NCBI GenBank assembly: GCA_947311845.1
Contig: CAMZMU010000123.1
Location: forward strand, 10,737,417-10,801,416
Reading direction: 5' to 3'
Source of the DNA: Poa pratensis
Taxonomy: Eukaryota > Streptophyta > Magnoliopsida > Poales > Poaceae
DNA: 64,000 bases
Part shown: piece by piece, positions 1 to 10,722 of the stretch
How the letters are laid out: each line of letters starts with the position of its first letter
Numbering within the stretch: the first letter of the stretch is position 1
The notes under the pieces: model-generated
Databases searched by the model: none
Seen by the model: the letters and a program-made list of their open reading frames with translations, nothing else
Told to the model about the DNA's origin: nothing
Program-made: the position numbers and the translations under genes

Positions 1-820
1 CTCATAAACATGCTTGATCATGACAAGTAAATAAGAACGGGGTACATAATATGCATCTACTTTCATAACTGAAACAAAACCATTGCAATCTCAAACATGT
101 ATTAACTCATAATAAAGATCCACCACAAAGGAATTACATAGATGACCGTAATCATGTTCAGCAGCTCATACGGTACTAATTAGTGAAGCTCATAGAGAGG
201 AGAGATACATAAGTTACTTCCACAAACCCATAGTCCAGGGGTGGACTACTCCCTCTTCATCATGGTGTCGGTGGAGATGTTGTTGGAGGGGAAGGAGACC
301 ACACCGGCAGCGCCCCGCCGGAGTTTTCCCCCTCCAATCTTCAGCTCCAGGTCTCTGTTTCGTGGTTTCTGTGTTTCGGCGGCGCTCCCTTTCGCGAAAG
401 CCCTGGGGGGTCTATATATAGTCGTTTTTAGGTCAAGACGAAGCTTCGGGAAGAAAGATCGACGGCAGCGGAGGCCCGAGGGCCAGGATGGGGGACCCCA
501 CGCGGTCAGGGAATCTGGCCGCGTGGGCCCACCCCTTTTGGCCTTCTGGTCTCCGTTTCTTCGATTCCTTTGCGCCTACGTTTCGTTCCTTCCAAAAAAG
601 TGATCCCCGTAAAATTTCAGGTCATTTGGACGTCGTTTGGGTCCCTGAAACATCAAAATATAGAAAAAGGGGTTTTCTGACAGCGCAGGGTTAATTCCAG
701 AAAAATGGGGAAGTTGTTAATTATCCCCAAAACTCAATATAAATCATGAATATAACCCTTATATGATGCAAATAACATGTAATAAAATGTAAAGTTCATG
801 TATGCATTTTACATGCATCA
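1..820 (-). repeat. 3' LTR of Gypsy element 1 (cut by window edge)
   Basis: Base 1 onward matches the sequence starting at 6558 almost base for base, up to a shared end (...ACATGCATCA at 820 and 7374). Read on the minus strand this LTR starts TGATGCATGT. Just inside it lies a polypurine tract (minus-strand AAGCTTGGGGATG, about 822-835), as expected upstream of a 3' LTR. The outer end lies outside the window. The open frame at 241-603 lies wholly inside the LTR, recurs in the other LTR and has no recognisable domain. Confidence 0.88.
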
Positions 821-3207
821 ACATCCCCAAGCTTAACCCATGCTCGTCCCGAGTATGAAGGTGATAAAACTAACATGGACTTTGCATTTTAATACTATCA
901 ATGGATATCAAAGGTGATTACTATTGCTACATAGAGTCAAATGATTCATTCTTCAAAGGAATAACAATATGCAAGATAAATTATGAAGTGATATCAAATA
1001 CTCAATGTAAAGATGTTCAATGATAAATTCACAAAGTGTAACATAGAAGAAAGTACTATGGACCAAATGTATGCATAATGAAAAGTAAAAACATCCTATG
1101 GTGGTCATAGAGTACTTCTTATGAAAACTGAATATAAAAGGTGGACACTTTGGATAGATAAATAAGTAGAGGTAAAGCATGAATAAGTTTCATCTAACTT
1201 CCAAACACTTCTACTTAAGTTAATGCTTGCAATGTGGTAGTCATTGGTGTGGAGCTCTCATTACCCCTATCATAGCATCTTGAATGATTAATGTTTAAAG
1301 TGAAAGCAAATATGAGTGGTGTGCTTGACAATGTATTGGTTGAATGTCTCATGTCCCTTGAATACAAGTACCTACACCATGTGTTACTCACTTTGGTCCA
1401 CAAAGTAAATTCAAATAAAGGTCATTGCAAGTAATAATAGTATCATCAAGAACTGCACTGGGGTACCTCTTGCCCCTTGACATGAACAAGCCCATGTCAA
1501 AACAACAAGACAAACAGACAATGAACAATCTCAGCACTCTTTTATTTACTATGGGTATAGCTTTTTATTATGAGGTGCATCACTGAATGAACATTATGGT
1601 TATGCTGTAAATTTCCACCATGAATGATGCATGGCTTAGATTAGCGGCCCAGGCATTTCTCTAACCATTTATACAAACTCTTTGAACTTACTAAGTATCC
1701 ACATTCATTTCACCCATGATAGGCATCCATAAACAAAAGTACATGACATCAACTAAATATAAATAAGTGCAATGTTGAAAGCTTGCCATGTGACAGCACA
1801 TATGGGCTAACTCCCAACCAAAACAATTGTCAAGCCCACAACTTCATAATTTTAATCACAATGGTTCATGCTTATTAAATGCAATAAAAGTAAATTGTGC
1901 ATCAAGTTCGTGAGAGCTTTTAACCAATTTTTCCCATGACAATCAATAACATAAGCATTTAAATTCAGAAATGTAGATAACACAATATAACATGATAAAC
2001 ATACTTGGAATAGCATAAAGCTAATAGGTAGATATGGTGGACTCACTGGAAAAACTTTGGTTGAAGGTGTTGGGAAACAAGCTTTTTACTTGTTGTAATT
2101 TTTGGGCTAGCAATAGGGAGAAAGTTGACCATCTAAATGCATGCATAAGTGTCCATAGAACTAATCAATCCATGTTAAACCAAGTAAAGTTAAAATTCAA
2201 CATCTAAACATGGTAAAAGATAGCTCTTGACAACACACTTGCAAATTAACATTCATTCAAAGCACATGAATTATGCAACTATATGTATCTTTTAAAATCA
2301 ACTCAAACATCCCTATCCCAATATATTTAATAGCATCCAACATAATTCAACCCAAACTTCCAGTAGCTCTCTCATATATAAATGATAGTGGTGGTCTTAA
2401 GAAAATAAAAATCAAACCGAAATAACAAAAGCAAAAAAAAAACAGACGCTCCAAGTTTATACGATAAAGTGCTTTGATCGAAAAACAGAAGTTAGACGTG
2501 TGCAAACCGAGAGTGTGTTGGTCAGTGGGGTTGTCTTGACATCCCCAAGCTTATGGTCTTCACCATCCTTGGATAGCTCTTGGTGCAGCTCCTCTAATCC
2601 CTGTGAAAAAACTTCAAAACACCGTTTCTCCCATTTCTTTTCTGTGGGGTGATATTAGTAGTGATAAACAAATAGGTTCCTTGCTGCATAAAATCCTTAG
2701 GCAAAAATTCATATGAATGTCCAGAGAGTATATAATGTTGTATGCCTACTCATAAACTCAATTGAATCAAAAAGATTCAAGCAAAAAGCTCAAAGAATGC
2801 ATCAAACAATATCAAGACAGAATCTGTCCAGAAAAACAGCAGCAGCAAAACGCATTTTTCTACCCTACTTAAACTCGTCAGAAAAATCTGAAAAAATCAC
2901 GTATACAGAGGATGAAAAGTTGAAGCTACAGTTCAAATTACAGCTCAATCGGAGTTACAGATAAAAAATGAAAAATCAAACCGTGCACAGACTTCGTGCA
3001 GGCAGAAAACTCTCCGAAAATGAATAGCAACTTTTCAAACCCAAAATAGGTAAAACTTGGTTCTTTATTAAAAATCCCAGAAACAAAACTAACAAACTAC
3101 TCTCTTGTTACAGCAAGAGGACTCAAAGAAAATCTCAAACAAAAACAACCGGGTTGCCTCCCGTAAAGCGCTTTCTTTATAGCCATATAGCTAGGCTTAC
3201 TTGATAA
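821..3207 (-). other. non-coding 3' internal region of Gypsy element 1
   Basis: About 2.4 kb between the protease reading frame and the 3' LTR holds no recognisable reverse transcriptase, RNase H or integrase in any frame. It is AT-rich with only short open frames. It carries two copies of the CCCCAAGCTTA motif (825-835 next to the LTR and 2543-2553). The missing pol makes this a non-autonomous element. Confidence 0.7.
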
Positions 3208-3840
3208 TCAAAGGGGACGTAGCTCATGAGGGAGCTTGAACCTTGGTGTGTCCCTCTTCCTTGGGAAGTGTTCCATGCTCTTCTTGTGTGGAAACTGAAA
3301 CTTCACATTCCCTTCCTTTGAATCAATAATGGCACCTGTAGTACGAAGAAAAGGTCTTCCCAAAATAATAGGACTAGAGGTTTTATTCCCCATGTCCATG
3401 ATTAGAAAATCAACAGGCACAAAAGTCATGTGTAACTCTACCATAACATCACTTACTTTTCCTAGAGCATGTCTAATGGAATCATCAGCAAGTGCAAGTT
3501 CAATAGAGCATTTCTCAATATTTTTAAGTTCAAGGACTTCATATAGTTCTTTAGATAATATAGAGACACTAGATCCTAGATCAAGTATGCATGGTGTGTC
3601 TCTTTTCCAATGGTTACTAGTACTTGGGATCCATATATCCCCAAGCTTAGGTGGTATCATAGCTTCTTGATTGTACCTAGCAATCTTTTCTTTTAAGACA
3701 TGATTAGCAATATAGGAACCAAAACCAGCCTGGTTAATATTAACAGAAGGATCACTTGCAAATTTTTGTAAGATAGAAATTAATTCATGCAAGCTACACT
3801 TCTCTAAATCAACAAATGGTTCCTTAACTTCACTAAGCAT
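3208..3840 (-). pseudogene. retroelement aspartic protease (frame-shifted continuation of gag)
   Basis: A 210-residue frame with the plant Gypsy retropepsin-like signature: CILDLGSSVSIL near residue 84 (DLG in place of the more usual D[ST]G) and IILGRPFLRTTGAIID near residue 157. The family cleaves the gag polyprotein inside the particle. It overlaps the gag frame by 37 bases in another frame. Adding one A to the seven-A run at about 3857-3863 would make gag and protease one continuous frame, so they were probably a single gag-protease polyprotein. No polymerase follows. Confidence 0.8.
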
Positions 3841-5198
3841 TTTAACTTCCTCAACTTTTTTTCTAACATAACTAATATAAGAGATTCATCATTTTTAGTT
3901 TCATTAACTTCTTCCTTTAAACCAACAAGTTGAGACATAAATGGCAACAAATATTCAGGATATTCAAGCAGTTCATTAAGAGTTCCCTCCAAAGTAGAAG
4001 GGATACTTTCAGCAATATTAATAGAATTCATCCCAACCGTGGGTGGTGCTTGTGGTTTCCCTGCAGACATACTCAATAAAGTGGCTTGATTATCAGCTAG
4101 TTTTGACAAGGCTTTGTCTAGTCCTGCAGCTTGGAGTTGTAAACCTCTAATATCAGAACTAATAGAAGCAACAGATTTATTCAACTCTTGTATCATGGTA
4201 TTATGACTAGCAACTTGTTCAATAAGAATTTTATTTGCTTCGAAATTATCATTGCTTGATGACATAGGCTTCCATTTATCATTAGCATTAGGATATGGCA
4301 CTAAAGGACGGTTGTTAGGAACATATGGGGGTTTATTATAAGAGTTATAATTGTTGTTACCATACCCATTATTACCATAGTTCCTAATGAAGTTGACATC
4401 AACATTTTCAGGATTATTACCAACTAGTTCTTGCAAAGGCATATTTTCAAAATTTTGTTTATTAATAAAAGCAAGAATGGTGTCCATTTTAGATGACAAA
4501 TCATTTGTTTCTTCTATAGAGTTCACTTTCTTAGATGAACTAGGTGCTCTATCAGTATGCCATTGACTATAATTTTGCAAGATACTTTCCAAAATGTTCT
4601 TAGCTTCTAAAACAGTTTTTCCCATGAAAGCACCTCCAGCAGCTGAATCAAGTATATTTCTAGACATGTAATTTAGACCATTGTAAAAAGAGTGTAAAAT
4701 GGTCCATTCATTAACCCCATGTGATGGACAAGTTCTAAGCATGAGTTTAATCCTATCCCAAGCCATGGCAACATGTTCATTTTCATTTTGCCTAAAAGAG
4801 AGGATATTGTTTCTATTTTGCAGTATTTTAACAGGGGGATAATATTTCTTAATGAAAGCTTCTTTTAAATCATCCCAAGAATTAATACTACCAGTAGGTA
4901 ATGAATGTAGCCACTCTTTAGCTTTTCCTCTAAGTGAGAAAGGAAATAACTTCAGTTTTAAGACATTACTTTCAACATTTTTAAACTTTTGCATGTCACA
5001 GATTTCAATAAAATCATGAAGATGCATAGAGGCATCCTCAACAGCACTACCACCAAATTGTTCCCTAGTTATCAAGTTTAACAAACTAGGACTAACTTCA
5101 TAGCTCTCAGCAGTAATCTCAGGTGTGGTGATAGGCTTAGCAATAAATTGATCATTAGGAGTGTTTGTGTAGTCACACAATTTAGTTCTATCTCCCAT
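3804..5198 (-). CDS. Gypsy retrotransposon gag protein
   Basis: A 464-residue frame starting MGDRTKL. Residues about 25-190 match the plant retrotransposon gag domain, with landmarks FGGSAVEDASMHL, LFPFSLRGKAKEWL, IKKYYPP and FRQNENEHV. Gag assembles the virus-like particle that packages element RNA. An Asn/Tyr/Gly-rich segment and a coiled-coil-like stretch follow. No CCHC zinc knuckle is visible. The last 18 residues are out of frame because of a single-base contraction in an A run, which separates gag from the protease. The 5' leader with the primer site lies upstream at 5494-5631. Confidence 0.85.
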   Translation of the reverse strand: MGDRTKLCDYTNTPNDQFIAKPITTPEITAESYEVSPSLLNLITREQFGGSAVEDASMHLHDFIEICDMQKFKNVESNVLKLKLFPFSLRGKAKEWLHSLPTGSINSWDDLKEAFIKKYYPPVKILQNRNNILSFRQNENEHVAMAWDRIKLMLRTCPSHGVNEWTILHSFYNGLNYMSRNILDSAAGGAFMGKTVLEAKNILESILQNYSQWHTDRAPSSSKKVNSIEETNDLSSKMDTILAFINKQNFENMPLQELVGNNPENVDVNFIRNYGNNGYGNNNYNSYNKPPYVPNNRPLVPYPNANDKWKPMSSSNDNFEANKILIEQVASHNTMIQELNKSVASISSDIRGLQLQAAGLDKALSKLADNQATLLSMSAGKPQAPPTVGMNSINIAESIPSTLEGTLNELLEYPEYLLPFMSQLVGLKEEVNETKNDESLILVMLEKKLRKLKCLVKLRNHLLI

Positions 5199-5493
5199 TT
5201 CAACAAGTTTTTATGTGTTTTTAATTTTTTATGCAAAACTGAAAGTAAAATGACACTAATGCAACTGAAATAACAAATGCAACACAAAAATGCAAAACTG
5301 AATATAAATATGCAAACCGAAATATAAAGATGATATGCAAGACAAGAACAAAACAAAATAAAATGATTGTAGGTAAAGATGGATAAGATGATGCTCACGT
5401 AGGTGCAACTTCCCCAAGCTTAGGTTGTTACACAAGTTGGTGATGAAGTTGACTTGATGTGAGTGATCCTTGGATAAACCTTTCAGCTATGGT

Positions 5494-5511
5494 TCCCCGG
5501 CAACGGCGCCA
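5494..5511 (-). promoter_or_regulatory. tRNA-Asp primer binding site of element 1
   Basis: The minus strand reads TGGCGCCGTTGCCGGGGA, complementary to the 3' end of plant tRNA-Asp(GUC), which primes minus-strand cDNA synthesis in Athila-type and related Gypsy elements. Two diverged copies lie closer to the LTR: 5567-5584 (one mismatch) and 5615-5631 (several mismatches). All three are followed by AGAAA on the plus strand. Confidence 0.8.
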
Positions 5512-5640
5512 GAAATCTTGCTGAGCGCTAAGTTGACGAGGGAATATATTTCGGTGTTGCTCTATCTCCCCAGCAACGGCGCCAGAAAACGTCTTGATGG
5601 CCCTTCACGTAGTTACCCCACAATGGCGCCAGAAAACAGT

Positions 5641-7374
5641 TGCTAGCCCCTTCGCGTGGTTACCTGCGTGAAAAGTAAACGGGTTAGGTTGAGACTCCAA
5701 GTGCAGAGTGATGTAGTAATGGAAGACAGTTTTCCCCACGAGGGGTGACTCGAGGGTTTAATATCGAACTCTCGGGGAACCAGTATTTCAGGTGTTATCT
5801 CCTTATCCTTCTCTTGAGAACCTGCAACAAAATAAATTGTTTTGTGCCCTCAACCTCACCAAGTGGTTGTCAAGCACAAGGTGTGAGAATGATAATAAAA
5901 TAAATATGCAAACAGTAGTAAATATGCAATGATGGTAAAATAAATATGCAAGGATGATGGTAGTAATGATAAATGATATTTTTGGTTTTTTATGATGAAT
6001 GCAAGATGTAAAAATGTTTTTGTATTTTCGGATTTAATAATGGCAGCAAACAAAAGTGGTGATAAAAGTGTTGGAAAGGTGTTTCTTATGATTAAAAATG
6101 GACCGGGGTTCATGGTTTCACAAATGCACTCTCTCTTGATAACGTGGTAGACAATGGAACACTAAAATTAACATGTAAGATGGCAAGACATGGTTTGACA
6201 AGTTATTAATAATATGGGCATCACGTCCTAACATAGAGATCTCAAGTATAAGTTGTTCTCTCTCTTATGCTCCACCAAGATGCGAACTAAATCATAACAC
6301 CTTTGTAATTAAGATAAATCAGAGCATAGCAATAAGTTCAATGACATGAAGTTAAAATAAGAACATGCTAGATCTAGTCATGGAGATAGTGGCCAAGGTC
6401 ACATCCACTCTCCGGTAGCATGGTATTTTTGTTTATCCCTAGTGAGGCAACAAAGTAAGGTAGAAAACCCAAGTGGATCGCAGAACTTTCTCTCACGTTC
6501 ACTGCACTAGCCACTCCCCGTTACTCCAACTAATGCACACGTTCCCCCTCACATGCTCTCATAAACATGCTTGATCATGATAAGTAAATAAGAACGGGGT
6601 ACATAATATGCATCTACTCTCATAACTGAAACAAAACCATTGCAATCTCAAACATGTATTAACTCATAATAAAGATCCACTACAAAGGAATTACATAGAT
6701 GACCGTAATCATGTTCAGCAGCTCATACGGTACTAATTAGTGAAGCTCATAGAGAGGAGAGATACATAAGTTACTTCACAAACCCATAGTCCAGGGGTGG
6801 ACTACTCCCTCTTCATCATGGTGTCGGTGGAGATGTTGTTGGAGGGGAAGGAGACCACACCGGCAGCGCCCCGCCGGAGTTTTCCCCCTCCAATCTTCAG
6901 CTCCAGGTCTCTGTTTCGTGGTTTCTGTGTTTCGACAGCGCTCCCTTTCGCGAAAGCCCTGGGGGGTCTATATATAGTCGTTTTTAGGTCAAGACGAAGC
7001 TTCGGGAAGAAAGATCGACGGCAGCGGAGGCCCGAGGGCCAGGATGGGGGACCCCACGCGGTCAGGGAATCTGGCTGCGTGGGCCCACCCCTTTTGACCT
7101 TCTGGTCTCCGTTTTTTCGATTCCTTTGCGCCTACGTTTCGTTCCTTCCAAAAAAAGTGATCCCCGTAAAGTTTCAGGTCATTTGGACGTCGTTTGGGTC
7201 CCTGAAACATCAAAATATAGAAAAAGAGTTTTCTGACAGCGCAGGGTTAATTCAGAAAAATGGGAAGTTGTTAATTATCCCCAAAACTCAATATAAATCA
7301 TGAATATAACCCTTATATGATGCAAATAACATGTAATAAAATGTAAAGTTCATGTATACATTTTACATGCATCA
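5641..7374 (-). repeat. 5' LTR of Gypsy element 1 (inner edge uncertain)
   Basis: Second LTR copy; 6558-7374 aligns with 1-820, with a few single-base differences such as extra bases near 697 and 723. The outer end is ...CATGCATCA at 7374. The inner edge is chosen at TGCTAGCCCC (5641), the first TG after the last primer-site-like motif, but 5595 is an alternative. The flanking GGAGG at 7375-7379 would be the target duplication; its partner is outside the window. Confidence 0.75.
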
Positions 7375-7985
7375 GGAGGACATTGGTGTATCGCCTAACC
7401 ATGTGTCCTCCCAAAATCTGGTACGTAACCCATTGCCCACAATGAAAGCCCCCCTATCAAAGAACTCTTGCTTGACCCCCATTAACCCTTTCCAGAATGG
7501 CGAGTCAGAGGGCTTAGCTTGAACCTGAGATAAAGTCTTGCCATTTAGATATTTGTTACAAATAAGCTGCTGCCAGACCCCCTCCTCCGTTAAGATCTTA
7601 AACAGCCACTTAGCAAGGAGACTTTTGTTTTTAAGTTCTAACACCTCAATACCCAAACCGCCCTGGTCCTTGGGTCGACAAATGATATTTCACTTTGTAA
7701 GCCTATATTTACGCTTTGTTTGATCGCTTTGCCAGAAGAACCGCGACCGATAAAAGTCTAAACGCTTTCGGACTCCAACCGGTATTTCAAAAAAAGAAAG
7801 TAGAAACATTGGTAAGCTTGTCAAAACCGAATTGATAAGCACTAAACGATCTCCGTAAGATAACATTTTACCGGCCCATGTTCCTAACTTTTTCTCAAAT
7901 CTATCCTCAACTAACTTCCATTGTTTTCGATAATGAATAGGAATACCTAAATATTTAAAATATTTAAAAGGTAGTGACCCGAGCA
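7375..7985 (-). pseudogene. LINE reverse transcriptase C-terminal fragment
   Basis: The minus strand encodes the thumb/C-terminal part of a plant L1-type reverse transcriptase. Landmarks are KYLGIPIHYRK, KLGTWAGKMLSYGDRLVLINSVL, RFFWQ and IEVLELKNKSLLAKWL, then a region found before the zf-RVT domain. The frame is continuous except for one stop at 7690-7692, where TGA replaces the conserved Trp codon before NIICRPKDQGGLG. The downstream end is cut by the element 1 LTR, and homology fades above about 7985. This is a dead fragment. Confidence 0.75.
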
Positions 7986-8330
7986 GTGAGTGAATCAGCG
8001 AGCGAGCAAGTGACGGAGTGCGCACGATAGCAACTGTCAATTGAAATCCATGTGTGCTTACCAAACTAGCTTTAGTTAACGTAATCCACGAGGCAGATGC
8101 GCTGATAGGATATCGGAGTGAGGATAAATTAGCAGATAAGCCTTTTCTGTGTCGTGTTGTGCTGCGGGCTGTAGGTTTTTGATTCTGCAGTGGTGCAGAG
8201 ACACGGTGGCAGAGCAACGACGTGTCAATAGGTGGTCATTTCCCAAGGTCCACGTAGGATGTATTGGTGTGACGAGGCATGCCAGGTCAGCAGGGTTGTG
8301 GCAGAGAATTATGAAGCTGAGTATAGCATA
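7986..8330. other. unassigned spacer
   Basis: About 345 bases between the LINE fragment and a MITE. An open frame runs through from the LINE side but its residues match no family I recognise. No RNA gene or terminal repeat was seen. Confidence 0.5.
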
Positions 8331-8585
8331 CTCCCTCCGTTGTCGAATAAGTGTACATCTTGGTTTTGTACTAAGTCAAAAAATTAAAATTTGACCAACT
8401 TTATAGAAAAGAGTATCAACCTATATGACATCTAATTAGTAAATTTTGAAACTTTATTTGAAGACGAATCTAGTGATACCAATTTATTGTCATAAATGTT
8501 GGTACGTTTCCCTAAAATTTTATCAACTTTAATAAGATTGACTTAACACAAAAGGTAGAAGTACACTTATTCGCGACGGAGGGAG
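8331..8585. mobile_element. Stowaway MITE
   Basis: Terminal inverted repeats CTCCCTCCGT (8331-8340) and ACGGAGGGAG (8576-8585) are flanked by the target dinucleotide TA on both sides (8329-8330, 8586-8587). At 255 bp it has no coding capacity. This is the Tc1/mariner-type MITE family common in grasses, mobilised by transposases acting in trans. Confidence 0.93.
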
Positions 8586-8587
8586 TA

Positions 8588-10633
8588 GGTGGCAAGAGGC
8601 TGACTAACAAGATAGTAGGCCGGTCTCGTAGCCTGTCGACCAAAGCATGAAGCAGGAGATGGTGCGCTTCACAACCATGTCATTCTAGCGACTCGCCAGT
8701 CTAGAACAGTCGGATTTATTTTTTCTCATGTTATCTAGGGAAGACAAGAAAGGGTGTGATATATAATAAATTTATCGCTTAGCTTATTTCTAACTATCAA
8801 TGGTGTATGCTTCTAAAATTATGAGGTGATTAAGAGAACATAGAAAATTTCCTTAGGGCACACACAGTGTTCATAAGACAATATTAGCTTATTCATTGAA
8901 TGTCGTCTAGAGAGGACATAAAAATATGTTATACAATGAATTATTTCTTAATGTTACATCCAACAATTAACATTGTATGCTTCTAAAATCACGACATGGT
9001 TAACATTAAACTAGAAAATGTGTGGTTAAATGAATACATCTCGTATAATAAAGAAATTATCTTATCTTTCTTACTAATAGATCTTCAAAAGTGATATTTA
9101 CGTTCTATAGGTTGATTAACCAAAATTAATCGGGACTTAATTGTTGGCTAATTTCACACTACTGATATGGCGGCTATCGGTGTTTCGTAAGCGGCTAGTA
9201 AATTTATATGTAGGTAAGACTTGTGACCACGATCAGATGGGGTAACAGTTTAAAGCACTCAAGAATGTATACATGTTCGGACCCGGGATCGTCTCCGGTA
9301 ACAATCCTACTCCTTTGTGGATCGATATGTTCTAACGTGTGAGGTGCTCAAAATACAAGAGATGACCGGCTGGATGGTTCCTCTCGGTGGAGAGGATGAG
9401 TATTGCTATATGAGTGTGTAGGTGTGTGGAATGTTCAACCCGTGGGTTGCGGATAGAGAGTGTCCCCCCCCCCCCCACACACACACACTTTAAGAGACGG
9501 GCGTACCACTCCTATAGGGGTGTGCCATCGCCTTATAGACAGGGCAGACTATGACGAGAGCAGAGCTATCCTAGATCACTGTAGCGGTCATCACCGAGAG
9601 GACTTCGTGGGGCCCCGAGGACTCCGGATTGCTCGGGATGGGACATGACCGGGGTGGTTTGTGTCAGTTTGCCTCCCCAACGCGTGTCCGTGAAGCTTTT
9701 GTTACGATGGCGTAGCCCGACCGTTTGCCCTAACTTGTACGAAGAGGCGGCCTAGACTCGCCAAGTGTCCTTTAGAATGTGGTTGTAAACTGATGGTCGG
9801 CTCGGAGTGAAATCCTTTATTTTAGAATGGTTCCACTCTCGGGGCAGGCTAGCTGGCCGTGCTTGCTGCTGGCTGGCGCCTGCTTAGCCGGTACTCGTAG
9901 TTTTGCCGTTGAGAGTACCTGATATACAACCCCCGAGCCTACACATGGCTTGAAGAGGCACGTGGAGGTTTTTCTATTTCTCGTAGGGTGACCTCCTCTG
10001 AGGGGCGGCCTCAGGACGCCCTTTGGTTTCGTCGAGTCTTGACTTCGCGCGCAGCCGGGCAGCATGGGTATATGTGGTCGATGTCGTCCCAATAGATGCG
10101 GGCCAACCATAATTTGCAAACTCTACTGTTAATGTTTCATGTGCCTTGTGGTCGCTCATTTCTAGTATGACTTATTGTCGATGTGTCTTTTTTCACCTTG
10201 TTCGATATGGGGCATGTATTAGATGTTGATGTATTTACGGTCGTTCTTTACTACTGTGGTCCGTTTAATGCGGATAGATTGTCTGCATGTTGTTTCTACT
10301 CTATTTCTAGATTAAATATAACGGAAAATTACTCATGTATACAGCACAAATTGTGGGGAAAATATGTGTGAGCTATTTGTTTGCCACAAATAAATGGACT
10401 CCTAGGGTTATAAGATAATAAGTGTATATGATTCACAGCTTGTGTTTAATCTTTTTTGTATACTTGAATGGATTCTTGCACCAAGTTTGCAGGTTCATGT
10501 TTGTACTTAGATTTCTTAAAACCGAGAGCCGGGTGCGGTCGTACCCATCAGTTCCCGAAGCCACCGCACCAATGTAAAGTTTTGTGATTCAGTATGAGTT
10601 ACAGTGCCTGCCTTTCTGGTGTCAGTTTCGTTT

Positions 10634-10636
<3 letters not shown>
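8588..10636. other. unassigned intergenic DNA, possible LTR-retroelement leader remnant
   Basis: No gene is supported. 8588-9190 is AT-rich with no recognisable feature. 9240-9450 has a GACCCGGGATCGTCTCCGG block of a kind seen in leader regions of some cereal LTR elements; this is a weak impression. A C14 run followed by (CA)n lies near 9463-9489. The rest, to 10636, is of moderate GC with only short open frames. Confidence 0.4.

Positions 10637-10720
<84 letters not shown>
10637..10720 (+). repeat. (AG)42 microsatellite
   Basis: Uninterrupted AG dinucleotides over 84 bases. The open frames crossing it encode Arg-Glu or Leu-Ser repeats and are artefacts of the microsatellite. Confidence 0.97.

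Positions 10721-10722
<2 letters not shown>

Noticed and set aside
241..603. A duplicated gene pair at 241-603 and 6797-7303
   Set aside because: Both frames lie in the two LTRs of one element and are copies by retrotransposition; no domain was recognised.
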